NCBI RefSeq assembly: GCF_026625125.1
Contig: NZ_CP113097.1
Location: 2,046,001-2,110,000 of the forward strand
Direction: 5' to 3'
Source: Pseudomonas putida
GTDB taxonomy: Bacteria > Pseudomonadota > Gammaproteobacteria > Pseudomonadales > Pseudomonadaceae
DNA length: 64,000 bases
Shown: one piece after another, positions 17,275-26,068 of the stretch
Numbering within the stretch: position 1 is the stretch's first letter
Layout: the number at the start of each line of letters is the position of its first letter
Translations under genes and position numbers: made by a program
The notes under the pieces: model-generated
What the model saw: the letters and a program-made list of their open reading frames with translations, nothing else
Database searches by the model: none
What the model was told of the DNA's origin: nothing

Positions 17275-19884
17275 TTAGGCTTGAACAACCGGGATCTTGG
17301 CGTTGGCCGCAGCTTCGCGGAACTCTGCGATCTGGTCGAAGCTCAGGTAGCGGTAAACGTCGGCAGCCATGCTGTCGATGTCTTTCGCGTACTGCATGTA
17401 CTCCTCGACGGTCGGCAGTTTGCCGATGATCGATGCGACAGCAGCCAGCTCGGCCGATGCCAGGTAGACGTTGGTGGCGTCGCCCAGGCGGTTCGGGAAG
17501 TTACGGGTCGAAGTGGAGACCACGGTCGAACCGGTCTGCACACGTGCCTGGTTGCCCATGCACAGCGAGCAGCCTGGCATTTCCATGCGCGCACCGGCCT
17601 TGCCGTAGATGCCGTAGTAGCCTTCTTCGGTCAGCTGGTGAGCGTCCATCTTGGTCGGCGGAGCCAGCCACAGACGGGTCGGAATACCGCCCTTGACCTT
17701 CTCCAGCAGCTTACCGGCAGCGCGGAAGTGGCCAATGTTGGTCATGCACGAACCGATGAACACTTCGTCGATCTTCTCGCCCTGTACCGACGACAGCAGG
17801 CGGGCGTCGTCCGGGTCGTTCGGCGCGCAGAGCACAGGCTCCTTGACGTCGGCCAGGTCGATTTCGATGATTTCGGCGTATTCGGCATCGGCGTCAGCCG
17901 ACAGCAGCTCAGGCTTGGCCAGCCAGGCTTCCATCGCCTGGGCGCGACGCTCCAGGGTGCGGGCATCGCCGTAGCCTTCGCCGATCATCCAGCGCAGCAG
18001 GGTGATGTTCGACTGCAGGTACTCGGCGATGGCCTTCTCTGGCAGCTTGATGGTGCAGCCGGCAGCGGAACGCTCGGCCGAGGCGTCGGACAGCTCGAAC
18101 GCTTGCTCGACGGTCAGTTCGTCCAGGCCTTCGATTTCCAGGATGCGGCCGGAGAAGGCATTTTTCTTGCCTTTCTTCTCGACGGTCAGCAGGCCCTGCT
18201 GGATGGCGTAGTAAGGGATGGCGTGTACCAGGTCACGCAGGGTGATGCCTGGTTGCAGTTTGCCCTTGAAGCGCACCAGGATCGACTCTGGCATGTCCAG
18301 CGGCATGACGCCGGTGGCGGCGGCGAAAGCCACCAGGCCGGAACCGGCCGGGAACGAAATGCCGATCGGGAAGCGGGTGTGCGAGTCGCCACCGGTACCG
18401 ACGGTGTCAGGCATCAGCATGCGGTTCAGCCAGCTATGGATGATGCCGTCGCCTGGGCGCAGCGACACGCCGCCACGGGTGCGGATGAAGTCTGGCAGGG
18501 TGTGGTGGGTGGTGACGTCGATCGGCTTCGGATAGGCCGCGGTGTGGCAGAACGACTGCATCACCAGGTCAGCGGAGAAGCCCAGGCACGCCAGGTCTTT
18601 CAGCTCGTCGCGGGTCATCGGGCCAGTGGTGTCCTGGGAGCCGACGGTGGTCATCTTCGGCTCGCAGTAAGCACCTGGGCGCACGCCCTGGCCTTCCGGC
18701 AGGCCGCACGCACGGCCGACCATTTTCTGGGCCAGGGTGAAGCCCTTGCCGGAATCGGCAGGCTGCTCTGGCTTCTTGAACAGGTCGGATGCACCCAGGC
18801 CCAACTCGGCACGGGCTTTTTCGGTCAGGCCACGGCCGACGATCAGCGGGATGCGGCCGCCAGCGCGGACTTCATCCAGCAGTACTTCGGTTTTCAGCTC
18901 GAAGCTGGTGACCAGCTCGTCGCTGTCGTGACGGCGTACTTCACCTTTGTAGGGGTAAACGTCGATGACGTCGCCCATGGCCAGGTTGGTGCAGTCGAAT
19001 TCGATCGGCAGGGCGCCGGCGTCTTCCATGGTGTTGTAGAAGATCGGGGCGATCTTGGTGCCGAAGCAGAAGCCACCGGCGCGCTTGTTCGGTACGTACG
19101 GGATGTCGTCGCCGAAGAACCACAGCACCGAGTTGGTGGCGGATTTACGCGAAGAGCCGGTACCGACCACGTCACCGACGTAGGCGACCGGGAAACCCTT
19201 GGCCTTGACGGCTTCGATCTGCGCCAGCGGGCCGACCGAGCCAGGCTGCTGCGGCTCGATGCCGTCGCGGGCCATTTTCAGCATGGCCAGGGCGTGCAGC
19301 GGGATGTCAGGGCGCGACCAGGCGTCCGGGGCAGGGGACAGGTCGTCGGTGTTGGTTTCGCCGGGCACCTTGAACACGGTCAGGGTGTACTTGTCGGCGA
19401 TGGCCGGACGCGAGGTGAACCACTCGCCGGCAGCCCAGGATTCCAGCACGGCCTTGGCGTGCGCATTGCCCGCCTTGGCTTTTTCGGCCACGTCGTGGAA
19501 GGCATCGAACATCAGCAGGGTGTGCTTGAGCTTTTCGGCCGCGACGGCGCCCAGTTCGGCGTCATCCAGCAGCGCGACCAGCGTTTCGATGTTGTAGCCA
19601 CCTTGCATGGTGCCCAGCAGCTCGGTGGCGTGCTTGCGGTCGATCAGTGGCGAGGTGGCTTCACCCTTGGCCACGGCAGACAGGAAGGCAGCCTTGACGT
19701 AGGCAGCCTCGTCGACTCCTGGTGGAACGCGGTGGGTGATCAGGTCTACGAGGAAGGCTTCTTCGCCGGCCGGCGGGTTTTTCAGCAGCTCGACCAGGCC
19801 TGCAGTTTGTTCGGCGTTCAGCGGCTGGGGCACGATACCCAGGGCGGCACGCTCTTCGATGTGTTTGCGGTAGGCTTCAAGCAC
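17275..19884 (-). CDS. acnB: Aconitate hydratase B (2-methylisocitrate dehydratase activity)
   Basis: 869-residue AcnB. It has the AcnB arrangement: N-terminal HEAT-like domain ([26 protein letters not shown]), then the swivel domain ([24 protein letters not shown]), then the catalytic domains with cluster cysteines in [18 protein letters not shown] and [14 protein letters not shown]. AcnB serves the TCA cycle and hydrates cis-2-methylaconitate, so it completes the adjacent prp pathway. I chose the GTG at 19884 because the family begins M/V-LEAYRKH and AGGGT lies 8 nt before it; the ATG at 19899 (874 residues) is a real alternative with its own AGGGA. It is monocistronic with a long upstream region. 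Confidence 0.95.
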   Translation of the reverse strand: MLEAYRKHIEERAALGIVPQPLNAEQTAGLVELLKNPPAGEEAFLVDLITHRVPPGVDEAAYVKAAFLSAVAKGEATSPLIDRKHATELLGTMQGGYNIETLVALLDDAELGAVAAEKLKHTLLMFDAFHDVAEKAKAGNAHAKAVLESWAAGEWFTSRPAIADKYTLTVFKVPGETNTDDLSPAPDAWSRPDIPLHALAMLKMARDGIEPQQPGSVGPLAQIEAVKAKGFPVAYVGDVVGTGSSRKSATNSVLWFFGDDIPYVPNKRAGGFCFGTKIAPIFYNTMEDAGALPIEFDCTNLAMGDVIDVYPYKGEVRRHDSDELVTSFELKTEVLLDEVRAGGRIPLIVGRGLTEKARAELGLGASDLFKKPEQPADSGKGFTLAQKMVGRACGLPEGQGVRPGAYCEPKMTTVGSQDTTGPMTRDELKDLACLGFSADLVMQSFCHTAAYPKPIDVTTHHTLPDFIRTRGGVSLRPGDGIIHSWLNRMLMPDTVGTGGDSHTRFPIGISFPAGSGLVAFAAATGVMPLDMPESILVRFKGKLQPGITLRDLVHAIPYYAIQQGLLTVEKKGKKNAFSGRILEIEGLDELTVEQAFELSDASAERSAAGCTIKLPEKAIAEYLQSNITLLRWMIGEGYGDARTLERRAQAMEAWLAKPELLSADADAEYAEIIEIDLADVKEPVLCAPNDPDDARLLSSVQGEKIDEVFIGSCMTNIGHFRAAGKLLEKVKGGIPTRLWLAPPTKMDAHQLTEEGYYGIYGKAGARMEMPGCSLCMGNQARVQTGSTVVSTSTRNFPNRLGDATNVYLASAELAAVASIIGKLPTVEEYMQYAKDIDSMAADVYRYLSFDQIAEFREAAANAKIPVVQA

Positions 19885-19899
19885 AGTTATTACCCTCAT

Positions 19900-20289
19900 C
19901 AGTGGTCCCTAAAGGGAGTCCGGGACGCTCATCCAGCATTCTCTGCACCCATGCGCCATCACGGCTTCTTGGGCCGCATAGCCAGGGTCGCAGAGAATCC
20001 TTACAGAAGCTGCTTTCAAAGTTTTACGCCTGCAGAACGGGGGCTGATGAGGGCTGGCACGGGCATGCGGGGGGTGCATGGCCCGGGCCAACGCCGTTCT
20101 ACCGGATCAACTGTGCTCGTGACGCTTTGAAAACAGCTTCCAACGGACATTGTTGCCTTGAAAAGGCGGGATGATTCTACGGCAAATTGTCGCAGAAGGT
20201 AAGGCGGCGAACGTGACTTTAACGAGTGACCCTGGTTAGACAAAGGGCTAACATGGGCCTGTGTTCCACCGCCAAGCCGTTGTTTTTCC
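19900..20289. other. 390-nt region upstream of acnB with nested inverted repeats
   Basis: There is no gene in this divergent region between acnB and the DUF1289 gene. It contains an outer inverted repeat of 16 bp with one mismatch (GAAGCTGCTTTCAAAG at 20007-20022 against 20125-20140), an inner pair AGAACGG (20035-20041) / CCGTTCT (20094-20100), and a central GGGCATGC / GCATGGCCC pair. The whole could fold into a stem of about 134 nt. It may be a structured acnB leader or an unrecognised RNA. Confidence 0.5.
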
Positions 20290-20757
20290 ATGCCCAACCA
20301 GTCCATCAAGACCCCTTGCGTCGGCCTTTGCTCCACGGTGTATGGAGACACGGTGTGCCGTGGCTGCAAGCGTTTCCATCACGAAGTCATCCACTGGAAC
20401 GCGTACGACGACGACCAGAAGCGTGCCGTTTTGCTGCGCCTGGAGCAGTTGCTGGTACAGGTGATGATGGCCAAGCTGGAGGTGTTCGATGCCAACCTGC
20501 TGCGCCAGCAGCTGCAGCAGCGCGCCATACGCTTCGTCGAGCAGCAGTCCGAGTACTGCTGGGCGTATCAGCTGATTGCCCGCGGTGCCCGCCTGATTCG
20601 CGACCTGGAAGCGTACGGGATGGCGTTGCTGCCCGAGTTTCGTGACTGGGAGCTGCCGCAGTTGCGCGATGCCATCGATCGGGAATTCTTTTTGCTGTCC
20701 GAGGCGCATTACCAGCGCTACATCGCGCCTGGGTTCCTGCGTGCCGAACTGAGGTAA
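20290..20757 (+). CDS. DUF1289 domain protein
   Basis: 155-residue protein. The N-terminal 55 residues match DUF1289 (PF06945): KTPCVGLCSTVYGDTVCRGCKRFHHEVIHWN, with four cysteines in CxxxC...CxxC spacing that could hold a metal. The C-terminal 100 residues are helical with Gln-rich stretches (LRQQLQQRAIRFVEQQ). No function is known for the family. It stands alone between acnB (divergent) and an orphan gene. Confidence 0.8.
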   Translation: MPNQSIKTPCVGLCSTVYGDTVCRGCKRFHHEVIHWNAYDDDQKRAVLLRLEQLLVQVMMAKLEVFDANLLRQQLQQRAIRFVEQQSEYCWAYQLIARGARLIRDLEAYGMALLPEFRDWELPQLRDAIDREFFLLSEAHYQRYIAPGFLRAELR

Positions 20758-20824
20758 GCCTTCTACCTGCCCCATGCCTTGAAAGGGCGCCATTGTGCGT
20801 TTTTGACGAGCGTACGGAGTAGGG

Positions 20825-21586
20825 ATGATGGCTGAGCTGTATTTTGAACCGCTGCTGTGTTTTACCGCGGCATGCCGCTGGCAATTGCTGGATGAACCGT
20901 TGCGGGCCGCCCAGTTTGACGATGATGGCATCACCCGGCCGTTCTGGACCGAATTCGATGACTGGAACGGTGACGATGGCTGGCTGATCACCAGCCTGGA
21001 CTATGGCGAAGAAATCCTGCAATCGTTCCTGATTGACTCGTTATGGGGGCCCGAGGCTCGTCCGCGCGTGTTTTGTGACAGGTTCTGGTTCGGTGTCTAC
21101 CGGCTTGCAACAGGCTTCGTCTATGAGATCCGCCTGGCGTATGAGGGCAGAAACGCCGACCTCTGGCCGTCACTGGACTGCTGGCTCGACGTCAGTCGCA
21201 ACGGTTATCTTGGCTTTTACCCGGCCCGCTCGGCTGCCGGGGTGAGCACGGACGAGCCAGCCAACCTGGCGTTGCGAGACCCCTTCGGGACCTCCGTGGT
21301 GCTTCCCGTCGACCCGCCTGTAGACCTGGATACGGCACTGTACAAGTTGACCGCCGGGCGGCGAACGCCTCTATGGCACATCCCTGGCCTGGACCCGCAG
21401 CGGTTGCAGGAAGGGCAGTTGTTCTTGAACCTGAAGCTTTACAGCGCGGACGGTCGGCAAGTGAGGCGGCGGGTCGAGCGGGTTGCATACCTTAACAACC
21501 GTCAAGGCGAGCGTGGCCGGTTCAGCTTGCAGGTGTCGAACCCTTGCGTGCCGCCCCACCCCCGCCCGCTGGGTGCCAAGGATTGA
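20825..21586 (+). CDS. Hypothetical protein, 253 residues, family not recognised
   Basis: I do not recognise this protein. It is soluble by appearance, rich in Trp and acidic residues in its first half (FWTEFDDWNGDDGWLITSLDYGEEILQSFL), with a lone Cys-containing start LLCFTAACRWQLLD. There is no signal peptide or membrane helix. Codon use resembles its neighbours. Two ATGs (20825 and 20828) are adjacent; GGAGT at 20816-20820 is better spaced for 20828. It lies 67 nt after the DUF1289 gene and converges on queD. Confidence 0.65.
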   Translation: MMAELYFEPLLCFTAACRWQLLDEPLRAAQFDDDGITRPFWTEFDDWNGDDGWLITSLDYGEEILQSFLIDSLWGPEARPRVFCDRFWFGVYRLATGFVYEIRLAYEGRNADLWPSLDCWLDVSRNGYLGFYPARSAAGVSTDEPANLALRDPFGTSVVLPVDPPVDLDTALYKLTAGRRTPLWHIPGLDPQRLQEGQLFLNLKLYSADGRQVRRRVERVAYLNNRQGERGRFSLQVSNPCVPPHPRPLGAKD

Positions 21587-21613
21587 CCCCGTGCCGCTGT
21601 AGCGCGGCGCCAA

Positions 21614-21970
21614 TCAATCGCCGCTGTATTCGCAGCCGCTGGTGCAGGTTTCATGAATACGCACCTTGGACAGCTCCGGCAGCAGCGGCTTGACCTGCTC
21701 CCAGATCCACTTGGCGATGACTTCGCTGGTGGGGTTTTCCAGGCCAGGAATGTCGTTGAGGTAGTTGTGGTCCAGCTGCTCGTAGATCGGCTTGAAGATC
21801 GCCTTGATCTCGGAAAAGTCGCGGATCCAGCCGGTGTGCGGGTCCAGCGGGCCGGTCAGGTGCAGGCCGACCTTGAACGAGTGGCCATGCAGGCGGCCGC
21901 ATTTGTGCCCGGCAGGGACGTTGGGCAGGCGGTGGGCCGATTCGAAAGTAAATTCCTTGAAGATTTCCAC
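21614..21970 (-). CDS. queD: 6-carboxy-5,6,7,8-tetrahydropterin synthase
   Basis: 118-residue QueD, second step of queuosine and preQ1 synthesis (7,8-dihydroneopterin triphosphate to 6-carboxytetrahydropterin). Zinc ligands are the His of FESAHRLP and the two His of RLHGHSF; the catalytic Cys is in [10 protein letters not shown]. The segments [22 protein letters not shown] and [11 protein letters not shown] match the E. coli protein closely from memory, as does the C-terminal ETCTSGCEY. It is a single gene; the patatin-like gene downstream of its start is separated by 51 nt. Confidence 0.95.
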   Translation of the reverse strand: MEIFKEFTFESAHRLPNVPAGHKCGRLHGHSFKVGLHLTGPLDPHTGWIRDFSEIKAIFKPIYEQLDHNYLNDIPGLENPTSEVIAKWIWEQVKPLLPELSKVRIHETCTSGCEYSGD

Positions 21971-22021
21971 GGTCAGAACTCTGTGTGTATCGAAGATGCG
22001 CGCAGTCTACCAGCATGGTCG

Positions 22022-23101
22022 CTACAAGGCTTGCAGGCGTTCGTGCAGGCGCCCGGTGGCAATCAGTTCCAGCAGTTCGTCTCCCAGCCGTTGGCTTTCT
22101 GCAATGGCCTGGTACCAGTAGCGTTTGCGGCTGGGGGCATCGCCCATGAAGCGCTTGAAGTCGTTGCGGTCGGGCAACTTGCCGAAGGGCAGTGCGGCCA
22201 GATACTGCGGTGACGGCGTCACCAACAGCACATTGCGCAGGCGTGTGGCATCGCCCTTGCGCCATGGCAGGGCTTTGTCGAACCAGCCCGGCACGACCTT
22301 GTCGGTGAAATGCGGGTAAAGCACCAGGTCGTCGCCGCGGTAAGGCAGGTCGAGGTGATAGTCGAGCAAGCCGCCGTCGCGATAGGTGCCCGCACCGGCG
22401 CCGGGGATGTCGCGCACACCTTCCATGACCATGGGAATCGAGCCGGACGCGAGCAGGGCATGGCGCAGGTTGCCCAGGCCCAGCGGCAGGTAGCGTGAGG
22501 GAAAGTCTGTGAGCGGATCCAGCGGCGGGGTGGTGCGCTCATCGTGCAGGATGACCCGTTCGAAATGCCGCGCCAGGCGGGAGCGCCCCAGCAGGTTGCT
22601 GGCGACCACCGAGCCCAGCCCCATCCCCAACCGGCCGCGATGGTCATGGGCAAGATGGCCGTGGCTCTTCACCACCAGGATGTTCAGGCGGTAGTGCGGT
22701 GATGCCAGGATCTGCCCATCACGCCCTTGCAGCAGGTCGTCGAGCATCTGCTGGCAGCTGCGGCTGATCTGGGCTGCGGTCACACCTTTGGCAAAGTCCT
22801 GCTCGGTATACAGCTCGCCGAGGCGGCGGATGCCTGCGACCGGGTCGTCAAGGCAGGCGCTGGCGAAACGCCAGGAGCCGATCGATGCGCCAATCAAGGC
22901 GCGCTGGCGAGGGGCCGATGGCAGCCACTCGCCGAACAGCGCCAGGTCCAAGCCTTGAATCCCCAGTGGCTTGGGCCCGCCAGCGGCGCCCGGCACCACG
23001 CCGACATCCGCTGCCTGCAGCCCGCGCTCGCGGATGCGCTGCAGGGCACGTTTGCCGGCCTTGAAGGTCAGAGCCGGGTACTTGATATGGATGGCGCTCA
23101 T
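22022..23101 (-). CDS. Patatin-like phospholipase family protein
   Basis: 359-residue protein. The nucleophile elbow GASIGSWRFAS (GxSxG) is preceded by a glycine-rich GAAGGPKPLGIQG segment, the oxyanion hole of patatins. A catalytic-Asp candidate is in the GTYRDGGLLDYHLD segment (Asp-Gly-Gly), the typical second half of the Ser-Asp dyad. No signal peptide is evident, so it is probably cytoplasmic or peripheral. The lipid substrate is unknown. It is divergent from the PepSY gene pair. Confidence 0.8.
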   Translation of the reverse strand: MSAIHIKYPALTFKAGKRALQRIRERGLQAADVGVVPGAAGGPKPLGIQGLDLALFGEWLPSAPRQRALIGASIGSWRFASACLDDPVAGIRRLGELYTEQDFAKGVTAAQISRSCQQMLDDLLQGRDGQILASPHYRLNILVVKSHGHLAHDHRGRLGMGLGSVVASNLLGRSRLARHFERVILHDERTTPPLDPLTDFPSRYLPLGLGNLRHALLASGSIPMVMEGVRDIPGAGAGTYRDGGLLDYHLDLPYRGDDLVLYPHFTDKVVPGWFDKALPWRKGDATRLRNVLLVTPSPQYLAALPFGKLPDRNDFKRFMGDAPSRKRYWYQAIAESQRLGDELLELIATGRLHERLQAL

Positions 23102-23253
23102 AGACTGCCTCGCAATTCACGGGCGGGCATTATAGGAAACGCATGGTCGATGCGCTGCGCTATCATGACGCCAGCTTTTTTCAGGTTGAGTTAAGGACCG
23201 GTGGATAATCTTAACCCCGTAGACAAATTGCACACCCTGATGGAGAGAATCTG

Positions 23254-23562
23254 ATGAAAACTCTGACTGCCTTGTTCACTGTCGCTGCGCTTGCTTTCGG
23301 TGCCAACGTCGCCCTGGCCAAGGACGTCCAACCTGACGAAGTGGTCAAGCTGGTGAATGCCAAGACCATCAAATCGCTGGATGAGCTCAAGGCCGCTGCG
23401 GTTGCCAAGCACCCCGGCGCCACCGTCACCGATTCGGAGCTGGAAAACGAATACGGTCGCTACATCTACAAGGTCGAAATGCGTGACACCCAGAACGTCG
23501 AATGGGACGTCGACCTGGACGCCAAGACCGGTGAAGTGCTGAAGGACGAACAGGACCGCTGA
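23254..23562 (+). CDS. PepSY domain periplasmic protein (first of a tandem pair)
   Basis: 102-residue exported protein with signal peptide MKTLTALFTVAALAFGANVALA. The rest is one PepSY domain (GATVTDSELENEYGRYIYKVEM... VDLDAKTGEVLKDE). PepSY domains are small extracytoplasmic modules thought to inhibit proteases or sense envelope state. Its TGA overlaps the ATG of the second PepSY gene by one base (TGATG), so translation is coupled. AGAGAAT lies just before the ATG. It heads a four-gene operon with a two-component system. Confidence 0.88.
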   Translation: MKTLTALFTVAALAFGANVALAKDVQPDEVVKLVNAKTIKSLDELKAAAVAKHPGATVTDSELENEYGRYIYKVEMRDTQNVEWDVDLDAKTGEVLKDEQDR

Positions 23563-23876
23563 TGACCCACGTGACCCGCTCGGCGCGCTACCTGGCTCTC
23601 TCGCTGCTGGCGGTCTGTTCCTTGGCCGTTGCGCGCGACCTGGACCAGGATGAGGCCCTGCAGCTGCGTCGCAACGGCGTGATCCTTCCGCTCGAGCAAC
23701 TGCTCGAGACCGCCCTGGGGCGTCACCCCGGGGCGCGGTTGCTGGAGGCGGAGCTGGAGGAAGACGATGATCGCTACGAATATGAAGTCGAGCTGCTGAC
23801 CACCGAGGGTGTGGTGCGTGAGATCAAGCTCGATGCCAGCACCGGTGCCCTGCTCAAAGACGAGGAAGATGACTGA
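23562..23876 (+). CDS. PepSY domain periplasmic protein (second of a tandem pair)
   Basis: 104-residue exported protein: signal peptide MTHVTRSARYLALSLLAVCSLAVA followed by a single PepSY domain (GARLLEAELEEDDDRYEYEVELL...IKLDASTGALLKDEEDD) with a strongly acidic C-terminus. It is similar in layout to the preceding gene but clearly diverged, suggesting an old duplication. Its stop abuts the ATG of the response regulator gene, so it belongs to the same operon and may be an input component for the sensor kinase. Confidence 0.87.
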   Translation: MTHVTRSARYLALSLLAVCSLAVARDLDQDEALQLRRNGVILPLEQLLETALGRHPGARLLEAELEEDDDRYEYEVELLTTEGVVREIKLDASTGALLKDEEDD

Positions 23877-24545
23877 ATGCGCCTGTTGCTTGTCGAGGAC
23901 AATGTCCCCCTGGCGGATGAGCTGACCGCTGGCCTGCAGCGCCAAGGCTATGCCGTGGACTGGCTGGCCGACGGCCGCGACGCCGTGTACCAAGGCCAGA
24001 GCGAGCCTTACGACCTGATCATTCTGGACCTTGGCCTGCCGGGGTTGCCGGGCCTGGACGTGCTTTCGCAGTGGCGTGCCGCAGGTCTGGCCACGCCGGT
24101 GCTGATCCTGACCGCACGGGGCTCATGGGCCGAGCGCATCGAGGGCTTGAAGGCGGGGGCGGACGACTACCTGAGCAAGCCCTTCCACCCGGAGGAGCTG
24201 CAACTGCGCATTCAGGCGCTGGTGCGCCGGGCGCGGGGGCTTGCCAACCAGCCCCGGCTCGAAGCTGCCGGGCTGCACCTGGACGAAAGCCGCCAGTGCG
24301 TGAGCCGCGAAGGCGTTGATATCCAGCTCACCGCCGCTGAATTTCGCCTGTTGCGTTACTTCATGCTGCACCCGCAGCAGATCCTCTCCAAAAGCCATCT
24401 GGCCGAGCACCTGTACGACGGCGAGACCGAGCGTGACTCCAACGTGCTCGAAGTGCACGTCAATCATCTGCGCCGCAAGCTGGGCCGCAGCGTCATCGAA
24501 ACCCGCCGCGGGCAAGGCTACATCTATGCCGGGAGCGCCGGGTGA
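23877..24545 (+). CDS. OmpR-family response regulator
   Basis: 222-residue regulator. The receiver domain (residues about 1-115) has [16 protein letters not shown], phosphoacceptor Asp in [13 protein letters not shown], conserved Thr in [12 protein letters not shown] and Lys in [13 protein letters not shown]. The C-terminal winged-helix DNA-binding domain (about 125-220) ends [19 protein letters not shown], typical of the QseB/PmrA/TctD-like branch. It begins immediately after the second PepSY gene and overlaps the kinase gene by four bases. The regulated genes are unknown and probably include this operon. Confidence 0.92.
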   Translation: MRLLLVEDNVPLADELTAGLQRQGYAVDWLADGRDAVYQGQSEPYDLIILDLGLPGLPGLDVLSQWRAAGLATPVLILTARGSWAERIEGLKAGADDYLSKPFHPEELQLRIQALVRRARGLANQPRLEAAGLHLDESRQCVSREGVDIQLTAAEFRLLRYFMLHPQQILSKSHLAEHLYDGETERDSNVLEVHVNHLRRKLGRSVIETRRGQGYIYAGSAG

Positions 24546-25861
24546 AATCGATCCAGGCACGCTTGAGCCTGGGCCTGGTGGCCGTATTGGTAGTGGTCGG
24601 GGTGGTGCTTGCGCAGCTTACCTTGTGGCTGTTCGAGGCCGGTTTGCAGCGCTACCTGGAAAACGGCCTGCGCAAGGAAAGCGAGAACCTGCTGGTGGCG
24701 CTGGTGCGTGGGCCTTCGGGGTTGCAGCTGGATGAGCGGCGCATTTCCGCCGCCTATCAACGGCCGTTTTCCGGTTACTACTTTCGCATCGATTTCGACA
24801 AGGGCACCTGGCGCTCGCGCTCGCTGTGGGACCTGGACATGCCCAAACCAGCCGCGCCCGGGCTCTCCGACAGCCACGAACTGGGCCCGGAAGGCCAGCA
24901 GTTGCTTGCACTGCGTGCCGACTACCGGCGGCTAGGCCAGGACATCTCGATCAGCGTCGCTCAGGATTATTCGCCTGTGCGCGAAGGGTTCCGGCGCCTG
25001 CAGCAGATTGGCCTGGGCATGGGCCTGGTGGCGCTGATCCTGGTGCTGGTGCTGCAGCGCATCACTGTCACCCGCTCGTTGCGCCCGCTGGAGCGCGCGC
25101 GTCAGCAGATTGCCCAATTGCAGCAAGGCCAGCGCTCGCAACTCGACGCCCAGGTACCCAGCGAACTGGCCCCGCTGGTGGGCCAGATCAACCATTTGCT
25201 CAGCCATACCGAAGACAGCCTGCGCCGTTCGCGCAACGCCTTGGGTAACCTGGGCCATGCCTTGAAGACGCCATTGGCGGTGCTGCTGAGCCTGGCGTCC
25301 AGCGAGCGCCTGAATGACTTGCCCGAGGTGCGTGCGCAACTGCGCGAACAGCTAGAGCAGATTCAGCAGCGCCTGGCACGCGAGCTGAACCGGGCGCGCC
25401 TGGCTGGGGATGCGCTGCCTGGCGCCCAATTCGACTGCGATACCGAGCTTCCGGGGTTGCTCGCCACGCTGGGCATGATCCATGGCGAAGGCTTGCTGCT
25501 CGAACGCGATGTACCACCCGGGTTGCTGCTGCCTTGGGATCGGGAGGACTTCCTTGAACTGCTGGGCAACCTCTTGGATAACGCCTGCAAATGGGCAGAC
25601 AGCGAAGTGCGCCTGGGCATTGCCCCGACGGGCGAAGGCTACCGGGTGTGGGTCGACGACGACGGCCCGGGCATACCTGAAAGCCAGCGCCTGCAGGTGC
25701 TGGAGCGCGGTTCGCGGCTGGATGAGCAAGTGGATGGCCATGGCCTTGGGCTGGGGATCGTGCGGGATATCGTCGATGCCTGGGGTGGGTCTTTGGCCTT
25801 GCAGCAGAGCCCTTTGGGCGGTCTGCGTGTGAGTATCGATCTGCCGCGCAAGGTCCGCTGA
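24542..25861 (+). CDS. Sensor histidine kinase, partner of the adjacent response regulator
   Basis: 439-residue membrane kinase. Two helices (residues about 8-30 and 158-178) bracket a periplasmic sensor region of about 125 residues. Then come a HAMP-like linker, the dimerisation domain with phospho-His in [18 protein letters not shown], and the ATPase domain with [10 protein letters not shown] (N box), DDDGPGIP (G1) and GHGLGLGIV (G2). It starts with GTG inside the end of the regulator gene (4-base overlap). The signal is unknown; the two upstream PepSY proteins share the periplasm with its sensor loop. Confidence 0.92.
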   Translation: MKSIQARLSLGLVAVLVVVGVVLAQLTLWLFEAGLQRYLENGLRKESENLLVALVRGPSGLQLDERRISAAYQRPFSGYYFRIDFDKGTWRSRSLWDLDMPKPAAPGLSDSHELGPEGQQLLALRADYRRLGQDISISVAQDYSPVREGFRRLQQIGLGMGLVALILVLVLQRITVTRSLRPLERARQQIAQLQQGQRSQLDAQVPSELAPLVGQINHLLSHTEDSLRRSRNALGNLGHALKTPLAVLLSLASSERLNDLPEVRAQLREQLEQIQQRLARELNRARLAGDALPGAQFDCDTELPGLLATLGMIHGEGLLLERDVPPGLLLPWDREDFLELLGNLLDNACKWADSEVRLGIAPTGEGYRVWVDDDGPGIPESQRLQVLERGSRLDEQVDGHGLGLGIVRDIVDAWGGSLALQQSPLGGLRVSIDLPRKVR

Positions 25862-25887
25862 AACGCTTTGGCCCTGTCGCGGCAGCG

Positions 25888-25924
25888 GCACTGCAAAAAA
25901 ACTGCAGTGCAGGCGCATTTTTTT
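25888..25924 (+). terminator. Probable terminator after the PepSY/two-component operon
   Basis: Perfect 8-bp stem GCACTGCA / TGCAGTGC with an AAAAAAC loop, followed eight bases later by a run of seven T. It lies 27 nt after the kinase stop. Confidence 0.65.
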
Positions 25925-26010
25925 GAATTGGCCCAAGCCCGGAGCTGCGCGGCACAATCGCCTGAAGAAACCCTGCGGTTTCCATCTCTCCACGGACGGA
26001 GCCCCCTAGG

Positions 26011-26040
26011 GCCCAGGCCAGTTCGGCTGGGCTTTCTTTT
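26011..26040 (+). terminator. Second hairpin with T-tract, just before the HPP gene
   Basis: GCCCAG at 26011 pairs with CTGGGC ending at 26032 and is followed by TTTCTTTT. It lies only 29-57 nt before the next start codon, so it is either a second terminator of the upstream operon or a leader hairpin of the HPP gene. Confidence 0.5.
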
Positions 26041-26068
26041 GATCAGCACCACGAACACGATTACTTGA

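Noticed and set aside
17281..20130. A 949-codon open frame on the plus strand opposite acnB
   Set aside because: It is antisense to a clear AcnB. The translation has no domain, is rich in Gly, Val and Gln in the way GC-rich antisense frames are, and has no ribosome site.
25985..26040. Possible small riboswitch (mini-ykkC-like ACGG loop) before the HPP gene
   Set aside because: Only one weak ACGG-containing hairpin is present and the second conserved hairpin is missing; a terminator explains the sequence better.
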